From Diphasiastrum complanatum (taxonomy: Eukaryota; Streptophyta; Lycopodiopsida; Lycopodiales; Lycopodiaceae): a DNA stretch of 64,000 nt. The notes below the pieces were generated by a model. The model saw only the letters and a program-made list of their open reading frames with translations. It ran no database searches and was not told the DNA's origin. Location of the stretch: contig CM055097.1 in NCBI GenBank assembly GCA_029204225.1, positions 65,293,040 through 65,357,039 of the forward strand. The letters are read 5' to 3'. Both the position numbers and the translations under genes were made by a program. This document shows, in pieces, positions 50,640 to 60,369 of the stretch (position 1 is the first letter of the stretch; each line of letters starts with the position of its first letter).

Positions 50640-51170
50640 ACATATGAGCCGGTGGATAAGACATCGTCATGATATAGCATAGGGATGGGGCTTCCAAACC
50701 CCAATGGTATTCAAGAGTAGATTGGAACATAGCAAAAACATCAGAAAAGTACATGCTTCAAAAGATGCCGCAACAGCTAGGATGCAAGGAGTAGGCAATA
50801 ACATGATGACATTTGTTTTGGGACTTTGACTTGAAAAGGAGCAATCTTTTTTGGTGTTTTTTAATGGTCCTAGTTTAAGGCCAACATCATGGATTTTTTT
50901 AATGAATCTCTAAATTTTGTTTTTAAAAAAAGCCAAAAAATACATATTTTAAATAAAGAACTACAAGTTTTTTGTTGCAAACTTCATAAAACCATCATAA
51001 TTACAAATGAAATGATAATTCAAGAGAACAAATGATTTTTGAAACTTGAAATCCCATTGAAATACAAAATAACTTAAATTATATTTGCACATTCTTTTTT
51101 TAAAGTACATTTTCTAAGGAATTTTCACTGATGCCTCTCAATTCAGGACTTGACATATTCTCAACACTCT
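50640..51170. other. No gene seen
   Basis: Stretch between the tandem duplication and the DUF7869-type gene; no coding evidence. Confidence 0.4.
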
Positions 51171-51280
51171 TTTTCAGCTGATGAAGTGGAAGACCCGTCT
51201 TCTTCATCAGAGTCAACTGGCATGTCTTCCTCAGAATCCGCGTCTAATGTTGACAAAAAACCTTGTAAATCAGTATTTCT

Positions 51281-54200
51281 CTATTGATGACGAGTGGAGG
51301 ATGATGGTTTTTCAAGTAATCCAAGTTGTTCATTCAATATAAATATTGTTGACTTTCGTAGATGATTGGTCATTGTTACTTCAAAATTAAATACCAAAAC
51401 ATCTACATCTTGTAGATTCAAATCGTCAACTCTTGGTTGATTTTTTGGCAATCTCTTTCTCTTGCCCTTTGGATCTACTTGCAACATTTCTAGTTCGTAC
51501 CTTCCCAAAAAAAGCATTCGTTGAAGTGGTGCGCAACCAATGGACATGTAGTACTTTTGTTTGATTGTTATTTTGAATAAAACCAAGTACTTTGGCAATC
51601 CAAAATGGATGTCCTTCATTGTTTTCTAAAGCTAGAAGTGCAACAAGGCTTCCAATTTGGATTTCATTCAAATCACCGTGCCATTTCATTTTTGCAACTT
51701 TTACACTTTGCCTATTCTTCCTTGAGCCCACATAACACCTTGCACAAGCTGCAGGAAATCATTATCTCGAGAAAGATCTGAAGGTTCGACAGTCGTATTT
51801 GATGTTCCTAATTTATGAGGCCAATGAAATTCATCAGTTGTTGATGTATGTTCAAGATTGAGCAAACTGATGTTTTGTTCCTTGAAAAAGTCCATCCACC
51901 AATGCTGATCAAACTCATCAAAAAAATGATAAGCTACTTGAATACTTGATTCCAAAAAAATTAATGAGGCAAATGGATCAATCTCACGATGTTCTCTTTG
52001 CGCCTTTTGTTCTTCTAGCAAGGACTTCAAGGGAGACAACGCAACAAGCTTGATTTGAGTGGATAGAATGTTAAGCAAAAATCGAACTCCTTCAAGAGGT
52101 AGCCACAAAACTGAATTTGAAAATAGTTTGCCCCATAATAATATAATGCCTGATTCGTTACATTTGATTTTAAACTGGTGCTGAAAGCTAATATCATTAA
52201 TATTAGCTACGCATCGCTCTGTTTCGTTGGACGCCTTAACATAATCACGTCATATTAGTTCCAATAGATGATTTAAAGTCCTTATCGAAACTAATAAAAC
52301 ATCCTAAGAACAGACTATGTCATATTAGTTCCAATAGAAAAAAATCATATGTGTGTTTGATTGATAACACGTTTGGCTTTGGCACATACGATTCCTCAAC
52401 AATGCTTTGAAGCACTGGTAATGAAAATGCTTTCTTGCGTCTCAACCTCTTAGAAAGGCAACTAAACATTTGATCAATTTGATCGTGGATATGTCCTACC
52501 AACAAAAATCCTATTTTTATTTTTTTGAAATTTTTTTTCTCCACTAGCATAGACAAGTATGCCAAAACAATTTGATTTTTATTTTCCCTAGCAGTGTTGT
52601 CAACCTACAAATAAAGTATTTTTGGAAGATTTTCACCAAATTCGCAAATTATCTTATGTACAATGTTGATCGTCAAATTTGGATCATTTTGAACATTGGG
52701 ATAATTAAAAAAGACCCTGGACTCCAAAGTGCCATTAAACACAAGTGCTCCAACGAGATGAACCTGAATAAAATCTATCTTGTTCAAATTTTTGGGCACT
52801 CTGACAAAATGAGACAACATTGTTTTTTTTTTATCCATGCCATCAATAACAAGTCCCAGATATTTTTGTGGACATTCCAAACATTTCTTTCGATGCTTGG
52901 CCAACTTTTGTCTTTCAACTATTTGTTGATCTCTGTGCAGTTGAAGAGCTTTTGTAGCATCCACCGAAAATACAATGATTCATTTATTTAATAAAATAAA
53001 GATCATACTATAATGGTGTTCAAAAAGACTGCAACATAATGGTATTCAGAAAGACTGCAACATAATTTTTTTCAAAACAGAAAGTATCAAACTGAATGGC
53101 AAATTTGATTAATATTTATTTTTCTTGTCATTGGTCTTTGCAAGTTATTTTACAGACTTTAACAACTCGCAAGTGGAGCATACCGTCATTTGTGATTTTT
53201 TGGGAATCTTTACCAGTCCAAAATCTCTTTTCCAAATTCTAAGAAAATATGAGTAACTCAAATAGAATTTTTTTTTTTTGTTTTTGCAAACTCTTTGTAC
53301 ATCAAAAATATTTCTAAATTTGTAAAATTATCTGGGCGTGAAATATAAAAAATTAGACAATTTTTCTTTGTGCACATCTATAAAATGCTTTAGCCAAGTA
53401 GTTGCATTCAAAGCATCTGGTGAAACAGTTCGACCCTGTAAGAATCCCCGTAATGTTGGGTCTTTCTAAAGTCGTGCATGCATTCGTTGAAGCTGTGAGT
53501 TTCCGATTGCGTGAACTGCTTTGTAAGCTTTGCGACAAACCTCCAAAGCATTTAAAAATATGAAAATGACTTTTTGTCCGGCCTCACTATTGCACACAAA
53601 TAGTAATTTCTCTCATCCTTACTTCGTAAAAAGAAATTGGATCTTAATTCTTCAATTTCTTTGATACTCAGCTTTTTCAAACAACATGATGAGCAACAAA
53701 TAATATTTCGTACCTTTGGAATCTCAGATTTTGTAATCAACTGTTTTTGACGATTCGTTAAATCAGGTGAGAATCTCAAGTCTCTCTTGTATTTTTCTTT
53801 TTGTTTGGAGTCTGATTGAACCTATGACACTAGTAGGTGCTTGAACTGGTTGAGAAGGTGTTGGAATTTCATGACTGAGAATTCTGGCTCCAATCCCAGG
53901 ATGTTCTGGACCTTCTGAAGGCTCTAAATTTTCAACGAATATAGCCCTTTTAGATTTAACACGACAAACATCACTTTGAGAAGGTCTCCTACGAATATGA
54001 GAAAAGTTTGAACGTCGCGGATCAACAGACCTATGTGGATCTGTTGATTTACTAGAATCAGTAACTGAGTGAATTGAAGCTTTTGACTCATCACTCAATG
54101 TTCAAAAGAATAATGTTCTAGCTGTGTTGAGCCTATATCTGAAGAGGAGGATGAGGTTGAAAGATTTGATACAAGCTGAGTTACAGACGTCATTTCTTGA

Positions 54201-54398
54201 AAAATACTTGCTTGAGAATTTTTAGATGATGAACGGATAAATGATGACGATGCCACATCATTTACCAAAATATGTTCAGATTCAGGAGTGGCTTTATAAA
54301 AAAAACTTTCATTGGGAATGTCAGATGAAGATGTTGCAACATATTGAGTTACAACTACTGGAATAGAAGAGGTAGAACTACTTGACATTGTAACCTCA
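51281..54398 (-). pseudogene. DUF7869-type (transposase-like) gene
   Basis: Read leftwards. An N-terminal Ser-rich part starts MSSSSTSSIPVVVTQYVATS (54388). It continues after a one-base shift at about 54098 into SNFSHIRRRPSQSDVCRVKS. A Cys pair segment follows (NIICCSSCCLKKLSIKEIE), then FLNALEVCRKAY and AVHAIGNSQLQRMHARL with a shift near 53560. Next are RKKCLECPQKYLGLVIDGMD (about 52840), VDNTARENKNQIVLAYL (52600) and VGHIHDQIDQMFSCLSKRL (52480). The order Cys-pair, IDGMD, DNTxxENKN, GHxHxxID(Q)xF is characteristic of DUF7869 proteins, common in repetitive eukaryotic genes. The C-terminal part (51731-51281) has IQIGSLVALLALENNEGHPF, a BAH- or Tudor-like strand pattern. Stops include TAG 52605-52607 just before VDNT. 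Some breaks may be introns. Confidence 0.6.
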
Positions 54399-54399
54399 A

Positions 54400-55230
54400 A
54401 TTTTTTTTTAACTACGTACTTATGCTAAGCATAGAACCATTCAAATAGTTAACACCACACTAAATGTGCTCCTCAAACATAACTACAACCTATGTTTTTC
54501 ATAGAACAAATAAAAACCTATCCGAACCTCAATAGACTTACATAGAAAAATGCAAATTTTCATTTTTCTTTATTAGATTCATATCATTTTTTTGTTCTTG
54601 GAGGGATACACAGTTTACAAGCTCAAAAACAATTATATCAAGAGTATCCCCATATTTCAAGCTTTCGAACTGTGAGTGCCATTGCATTTGTTGGTCTGAC
54701 AGTGGAAGAAACGAAATTATTGACTTGGGACCACAATATTGATCAGGACTACCAGATGAAGATGATTGTGATACAAAGAATTCATTTTTTTCACAAAGAA
54801 TACATGAGAGTCTCCAAAGCAGGAGATGTGAATCAACTTGAGCTGAAAGCACTATGTGCTCAAGAGACAGGCTTGTCTTTTGATTCGAAAAATCCTACGT
54901 AGAGCCTTACAAAATAAGTTGATTTTTTTTTCTTGCTTTTCGTAGTGGCCAGGCAATTTGTTTGGCTATGTTCGTCATGGAATGCTCTAGTCATAATATA
55001 TATTATAATCTTTTTGAATTGTTTTTATCAGACTAAAATTTTGAACTCAATTTTAATATTGGTTAAATTTTTTATCAATTAAATTTTTTTATTTATTTCA
55101 GGTGTGGACCTTTGTTGATAAATTTTTTGATAAATGAAAAACTTTTCAAATAAAAGACCAACCTGCTCAAGGTGCCTCAAAGTCCAAAAAAAAGAGCTGT
55201 GAGCACTCAAACTCTGAAGCCGATTGATCC
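54400..55230. other. Intergenic stretch between divergent genes; weak coding traces
   Basis: Both strands have short open frames. The minus frame 54852-54538 contains QQMQWHSQFESLKYGDTLD; the plus frame 54672-54899 contains WDHNIDQDYQMKMIVIQRIH. They overlap, so at most one is real, and neither was recognised. A palindrome, TATGCTAAGCATA, lies at about 54420 and recurs at 55613-55672. Confidence 0.3.
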
Positions 55231-55238
55231 CTACTAAA

Positions 55239-56203
55239 ATGGAAAAATCAGAGTGGAAGAATATGCAAGGGATTAGCTCTTCAGAACTAATAATAATTGT
55301 TCTTTCAAGAGTTGCCGATGGTCAACTTTCCTTGGCAGAAATGAGAAAAGAATTTCAGAGGTAATAATCATAATTTAAATATTTATTTTCATGTTACCTT
55401 TTTTAATAAAATGATTTTCATAATCTGGTAGGATTTTTAACAATTATATTTTTTAAATGAAGGCACAAACTATTCATGAAAGTTCAAGAAGCCCTTGTGA
55501 CAAGGTTAAATTGTCAAGATTTCGATGAGTGCTAAAGGCTTTATCCTCTGAGTAGCCGAAATGAAGCCCTAAGTCCATTTTTTATTTTGTTTAGAGACAT
55601 GGTATTTATTTCACCCATGCTTAGCATAGGTGCTTATTAATTGTTTCTTATTCTATGTCTCCTATGCTAAGCATAGCTTTTTCTTTATTTAACTGATAAG
55701 TTTTGGAAACTTGTTCCAGTATCCAACTGTGACAAAGAAATTAAAAAATCCAATGACGGGTTCTGTGGCTTGTCCCTACCAAAAATCACAACAATTAATT
55801 AATCATTTAATTGATATTTTTTCTTACCAGCTGATTGGGTTTTAGATTTATTTAGCAGTAGCGGCACTACAAATGCATGTGCTGTTCAGAAAGACAGACA
55901 TGTTGCTATAGTAGATTTAGATACTAATTTAGTTGATTTCGTAAAAATGAGAATGAAATCTCTTTTAATTCTGCCAAATGAATTATCTGAGGTGAGAAAG
56001 AGTTTGGACAGTGAGGATACAATAATTCCCTTGTCCAAGGAACCTCAGCCTCCTGCTAGAGGAAAAGTAGACGACACAGGAGAATTTGCTGATGTCTTGG
56101 TTCAAGACTATAATGTAGTAACTATAGTCGAGAAAATTGTAGAAGAAGTGCCACTTGATAGTACAGTGACTACTCAAGAAAAAATAAAAATAAAAAAAAT
56201 GTA
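55239..56203 (+). pseudogene. Beta-class DNA methyltransferase (copy 2)
   Basis: An exon from the ATG at 55235-55240 reads MEKSEWKNMQGISSSELI and LSRVADGQLSLAEMRKEFQR, ending at a GT donor near 55362. The next exon reads HKLFMKVQEALVTRLNCQDF and has a stop (DEC*RLYP). From 55729: TVTKKLKNPMTGSVACPYQK, LINHLIDIFSYQ, then after a shift DWVLDLFSSSGTTNACAVQK and VAIVDLDTNLVDFVKMRM. LDLFSSSGTT is AdoMet-binding motif I and IVDLD fits motif II of N4/N6 DNA methyltransferases; an LIDIFS helix before motif I is typical of the beta class. Motif IV, seen in copy 1 as DIPY, is missing, apparently deleted where an inverted repeat now sits (55613-55672). An acidic tail ends at 56203. Confidence 0.65.
55613..55672. 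repeat. 14-bp perfect inverted repeat
   Basis: ATGCTTAGCATAGG near 55617 and its exact reverse complement, CCTATGCTAAGCAT, near 55660 can form a stem. It lies where the catalytic part of the methyltransferase would be expected. Confidence 0.75.
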
Positions 56204-57040
56204 AATGACATCGATGATTTTTGAGAATAAAAAATTCTCTTTAGTTTTAAAGAATAATTGTGTTTATATTTTTTGATGTATTGTGTTCTGAATTTTTTTT
56301 ATTGATTTAATATTTTTAAATTTATTTTTTAACGATTTAAAATTTAAAATTTGAAATATTTTAAAAATTCTAACATTGATAATTATTACCAAAAATTAAA
56401 ATTGTAATGATTTGTTAAGTTTATAGTATTTTAATTTTAGATGTGTTTTTATTATATTTTTTGTAAAAAAAATATTGCTAGAAATTATAAAAAATGAAAA
56501 AAAAAATTAGATTTTTTTCAAGGTGATTTAAATATAATCACAAATAATTTAATCTCGATTATTGTGAGGTAATTTTATTTGCGTTTATTTAATATTTAAA
56601 TATTTGATAAACTTACGTGGGTGTAAGTAAAGATTTTCAAAAATTTAAAATTTTAAAAAATATTGATTCAAGTTTTTAACATAATTTAAAAAAAAAAAAT
56701 TCGATACAAGAATTGTAATTTAGAAAACTTTTAAAACTCCAAAAAAAAAAACTATAACTTTTGTTTTTAGTAAGCAAAAAATATTTTTTAGGTATTTTAG
56801 TGGTTGTGTATCTAACGATTTTATTTTAAATAATATTATTATTCAATATAAGCTAATTTTAAGCTATTTATAAAAATCTATTGACCAAATTTTTGTGGCT
56901 TAAATTATTTTCTTGCAAAATACAACATTTTTTTTACCATTACAATATATTTATTTGAAGCATTTTGAATTTGGATACAAAAAATTTAATAAATTTAAAA
57001 AAAAATGGGTCTTCAAGTCATTTCTCTTTTTTTTGGTCAT
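56204..57040. other. Extremely AT-rich spacer
   Basis: Long A and T runs and no credible coding sequence. It could hold a scaffold or replication-type AT-rich function, but nothing specific is visible. Confidence 0.5.
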
Positions 57041-57056
57041 CATGTTCAATGCTAAA

Positions 57057-57376
57057 ATGAGCTCGAGCAGGAAGGCAAGCTTGCAAGCAAGCATGGTAAG
57101 TGAATCTAAATTCTAATAGTTTGTCTTCGATTTAATATGATTTTCTTTTTTAATATGCATTATGACTAGCTCCAACCTAGACCTAAACTAATTTAATCTT
57201 AAATTGAATGGATAGTTGCCGGAGTATGGACGTCTACCAACTAAAAAAGAGTACGACTATGTCTTTAGGGAATCCTATGAGGCATTAGTCGATAAATTGA
57301 AGAGCAAGGGTCATCCTCGATGTGTATTTTTTTTTGAAACATTTAAATTTTATATTCTTCGTATATTATTATAAAA
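57057..57376 (+). CDS. Small two-exon gene or gene start
   Basis: Exon 1 57057-57095 (MSSSRKASLQASM), GTAAGT donor at 57096, acceptor GGATAG ending at 57215. Exon 2 reads LPEYGRLPTKKEYDYVFRES and VDKLKSKGHPRC, ending near 57376 in AT-rich sequence. The join is in frame. The short basic start and the charged helix do not identify a family. It may be only the 5' part of a longer decayed gene. Confidence 0.35.
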
Positions 57377-57441
57377 ACGTTTTCACTCTTAACCATAATC
57401 TGGGATTGAAATGCAATGAATTCTTTATCAGTTAGTACGCT

Positions 57442-58290
57442 TCATCCATGCTCAACAAAATTTGATAAAGCTCTCTTCAGGCATTCTTCACCGGTCATAA
57501 GTCCATCCTCATCATCATAATCAATTCCAGTAACAAGGTTATCTATTTCAAAATCCACAAAGTTGGAGAATTCAGAAATTGTGTCAGATAATAAACATAG
57601 CACGTCATCCTCACGATATTCAAAAAACTGACACAAATTAGCTGTAGTAATATATACATCATCATTTATATAATACACTGACAGATTAAAAAGACATTTA
57701 GATTCATCTAAAGAGATCTAATGCCGAAACACATCAGTATTTACATCAAGAAAATCACTATCCTTATCAAGGGTGTCGATAAAGAAGTGACTAATATCCT
57801 TAAAGAATGATTGAACTGAGGATGATGCAATATGAAGATCAGAAGGAGAAACTTCCTCATCATCCAGGATCTAAACTAATAGAAAAAGTATGAAACTAGT
57901 CTGGTATTCAACAAATCGACATTTTCTGTTGCAGTGAGGACACATTGAAGTGCTTTAAACAGATCAAACAATTTAGTGAATATTCTATCTAGTCTCTGTC
58001 TAAAAAGTGAGAAGAAATGGACAAGATCAATATAATGCATGTAGGAGAGTGAATCTATGGAGATAACAAGTATACTGAGTATATCTCTGAATCTAATATA
58101 ATGATCATAAAATACTTCTAAATTGGATTGCATAATTTTGAAAACATGTAAATATGGGCAAAATAGATTGTGGAAGTAGTCTGGGTTGTCAGTTATTCCA
58201 AATTTAGTAAGACATGTACTTAGGTCGGAATCTTGGGTAGATCTTGAGGATGAGGCCACGGTACTAGGGAAGATATCGCTCCTGTGCGCG
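57442..58290 (-). pseudogene. Unrecognised gene divergent from the H3-like gene
   Basis: Read leftwards. 58260-57876 encodes an aromatic-rich helical part (CLTKFGITDNPDYFHNLFCP, then YDHYIRFRDILSILVISIDS). After a frame change, 57870-57442 encodes ILDDEEVSPSDLHIASSSVQ, an in-frame TAG after VFRH, then VYYINDDVYITTANLCQFF and EYREDDVLCLLSDTI, ending ALSNFVEHG. The last domain resembles DGQEYVF...LREDEMLAAL of the acidic TE1 protein. The region upstream of its start is packed with the palindromic motif array shared with the H3-like gene, suggesting a divergent pair. Function unknown. Confidence 0.45.
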
Positions 58291-59091
58291 AGAGAAGAAA
58301 TACAAAAAATTTTTTTTTTGTAAAGAATGCGCACAAGAGGGATATGTATGATAGATAGCACCGGGATATCGCACGTGTGCACATGTAAAGATCAAGTAAC
58401 AACAGACAACACAAAGCGCACGCACAAGAGTGATATGTCGTGAAATTCGAGGAAAAAAAAAGCAAAAAATTAATCGAGTTGTGTGTCTTTTATGGGTAAT
58501 TTTTCCACACGTGTGGTCAATGATCAATGGACACGCATTGGTTGGCGATTGGTTCGTATGTTTTGGCACATGTGATGTGATAGCTGGACATGTGTGAAGT
58601 GTCACGTGGTCACTGGTTGGATGGAAAACACATGTCGCTTTTCCATTCGTGCATACGATCACACACGTGTGAAATGACAACGTGACATGTGTTAGTAGAT
58701 CATTGGTCGGATGGGCACCACGTGTCACTTCCAAACGAGTTGATAGTTCACACGTGCAACAAGATGGTTTTTTGCACGTGCGAACCGCGATATATAACTC
58801 ACAAAACTATGAGACATTTTTTTCACTTTTTTTTTTCCTTCGCATATCCCACTTGTGCGCCATTGGCTTATTTGCTATTATAGTTACTACCTTCTCCGCA
58901 CACAGGTCCGATATCCTCGCATACAGTCTCCACGTATCGCACTTGTGCGCCTCACTTCTATATACTCTGGTTTCACTTATACTTCCCTCACACAGGTCTG
59001 ATATACCGTACTTAATTCCGTACATATCATTTCTCTGTGGATACTTTGGACCCCTCCCCTTCCTATCGGACTCATCACAAGTGCGATATCC
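58272..59091. promoter_or_regulatory. Array of GATATCGCACnTGTGCGC-type palindromes
   Basis: Imperfect copies of one motif, in both orientations, fill the space between two divergent genes. Copies lie at 58272-58290, 58329-58345, 58365-58382, 58416-58437, 58845-58860, 58897-58915, 58936-58950, 58990-59006 and 59076-59090. The CACnTGTG/CACACGTGTG core alone recurs at 58506-58516, about 58566, 58588, 58670, 58684, 58717, 58749 and 58774. A TATA-like GATATATAAC lies at 58788-58797. The spacing is irregular, so it looks like clustered protein-binding sites rather than a simple tandem satellite. A bidirectional promoter or element-specific binding region is inferred. Confidence 0.6.
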
Positions 59092-59105
59092 TTCAGAATA
59101 CCTCA

Positions 59106-59660
59106 ATGGAGAGGAGAAAGCAGATAAAGAGAAAAATCTTCTCTGCTGGTGCATCCTCAGTCCCTGTCGTTGCCATTAATCCTCTCATTCGAACTAGAAG
59201 GCACAACTGCAGCAGGTGGCTCTCTGATATTCATAAGTATCAGAGATCAACCCATCTACTAATTCAGAGAGTTCCATTTTACCGTGTTGTCCACTACATT
59301 ACTAGGAATGATCTTGGTCATTTTGTCAGATTCACACCCTCGGCTCTTCAGTGCCTTCAGGAGGCTGTTGAGGACTATATGAGCCTTTTTTTTTAAGATT
59401 CATTTTTGCTCACTATACACGCTAAGAGAGTAACCATTATGCCTAAGAATTTTCAACTATTGATGAGAATACAGGAAAGATATTCCAAGTTACACATGTC
59501 TCAACCGGTTTTCACTTATTATCAATTGATCGAACCCACTTTGAGCTTTGTTGTAACTGTTTCTAGAACGTGTCTGTCTGTGACACTCTTTCCATCTTGT
59601 ACTAAATTTCAATTCTCTAACATGGATTTACAGGTGACGTCTGTGAAGAGACAGTTCTAA
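59106..59660 (+). pseudogene. Histone H3/CENH3-like gene (second type)
   Basis: From the ATG at 59106: MERRKQIKRKIFSAG, a tail of about 45 residues that aligns loosely with the H3 N-terminus (M.R.KQ..RK). The histone fold follows: alpha-N WLSDIHKYQRSTHLLIQRVP, alpha-1 FYRVVHYIT, loop 1 RNDLGHFVRF (one residue longer than canonical H3, as in CENH3), alpha-2 ALQCLQEAVEDYMSLFF. TAA at 59394-59396 interrupts where H3 has Glu and CENH3 often Ser. The same frame continues DSFLLTIHAKRVTIMPKNFQ and LLMRIQERY, which is loop 2 and alpha-3. Past the normal H3 end the frame runs on to 59660 without similarity. With a single nonsense codon, this is a nearly complete fold. Readthrough is not excluded. Confidence 0.85.
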
Positions 59661-60149
59661 TTGATTGTGCAGGAAATCGATCAAAGCTGATAAGCATTCG
59701 CATAAGCAGTTTCATTTTTAAATAAGTTTATGTGCTCAGATAAAGAACGTGATTGTTGTTCTGCTTTGTTTGCTTTCCGGTGATAAGAACTAATTTCTTG
59801 TGCTCAATAAGATAAATCAATTGCCTATTAGATTATGTTCTATGGAATCTATTTGCAAGTCTCTGTCAGATAAGGTGCTTACTGTTCATCCTAAGAGCTT
59901 GAAAGATAAAGTGTCTACTACATTTTTAGACCTTGAACAAATCGTTTCATATTGGTGTTACTAGATGTCAATTCAATCCAATATCTTTGGGTAACCAGCC
60001 TTCCTCTGTAATATTCAATTCTGAATATTACTCTCTTCACCTCTTCCATTTTCCTTTGTACACTTCTCATCCAAAAGTGGATATTTGTCTCTCTTGGAAA
60101 ACGATAAACCTTTTATATTACATATTTTATAGATTTTGTAAAAATCTAT
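59661..60149. other. No gene seen
   Basis: Sequence after the H3-like frame, probably containing the end of the following gypsy element's LTR near 60150-60170. LTR borders could not be fixed. Confidence 0.35.
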
Positions 60150-60345
60150 AACGACTAGACTACCACATAACTTGGCGTCATTGTTGAGGAAATGAATTTC
60201 GTCTTTTGAGATTTTTATGTGTAAAAAGTCTATGAATCTTGTTCATCAACGACTAGGCTACCACATAACTTGGTGTCGTTGTCGGAGAGACGAATTTTGT
60301 CTTTTGAAATTTTTAAGTGTACCAAGTCTACGAATCTTGTTCATC
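60150..60345 (+). repeat. 98-bp tandem duplication including a gypsy primer site
   Basis: Units 60150-60247 and 60248-60345 are diverged copies. Each contains ACATAACTTGG(C/T)GTC(A/G)TTGT, close to the TTGGCGCCGTTGCCGGGGA-type sequence found just after the 5' LTR of many plant gypsy elements. The primer site region is therefore duplicated. Confidence 0.75.
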
Positions 60346-60369
60346 TAGTGCATGCCAAAAGATCAGCTG

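Noticed and set aside
58682-59179. Plus-strand 165-residue frame through the motif array
   Set aside because: Its composition follows the repeated GCGCAC/GATATC motif; no start context or homology, and it overlaps the H3-like start in another frame.
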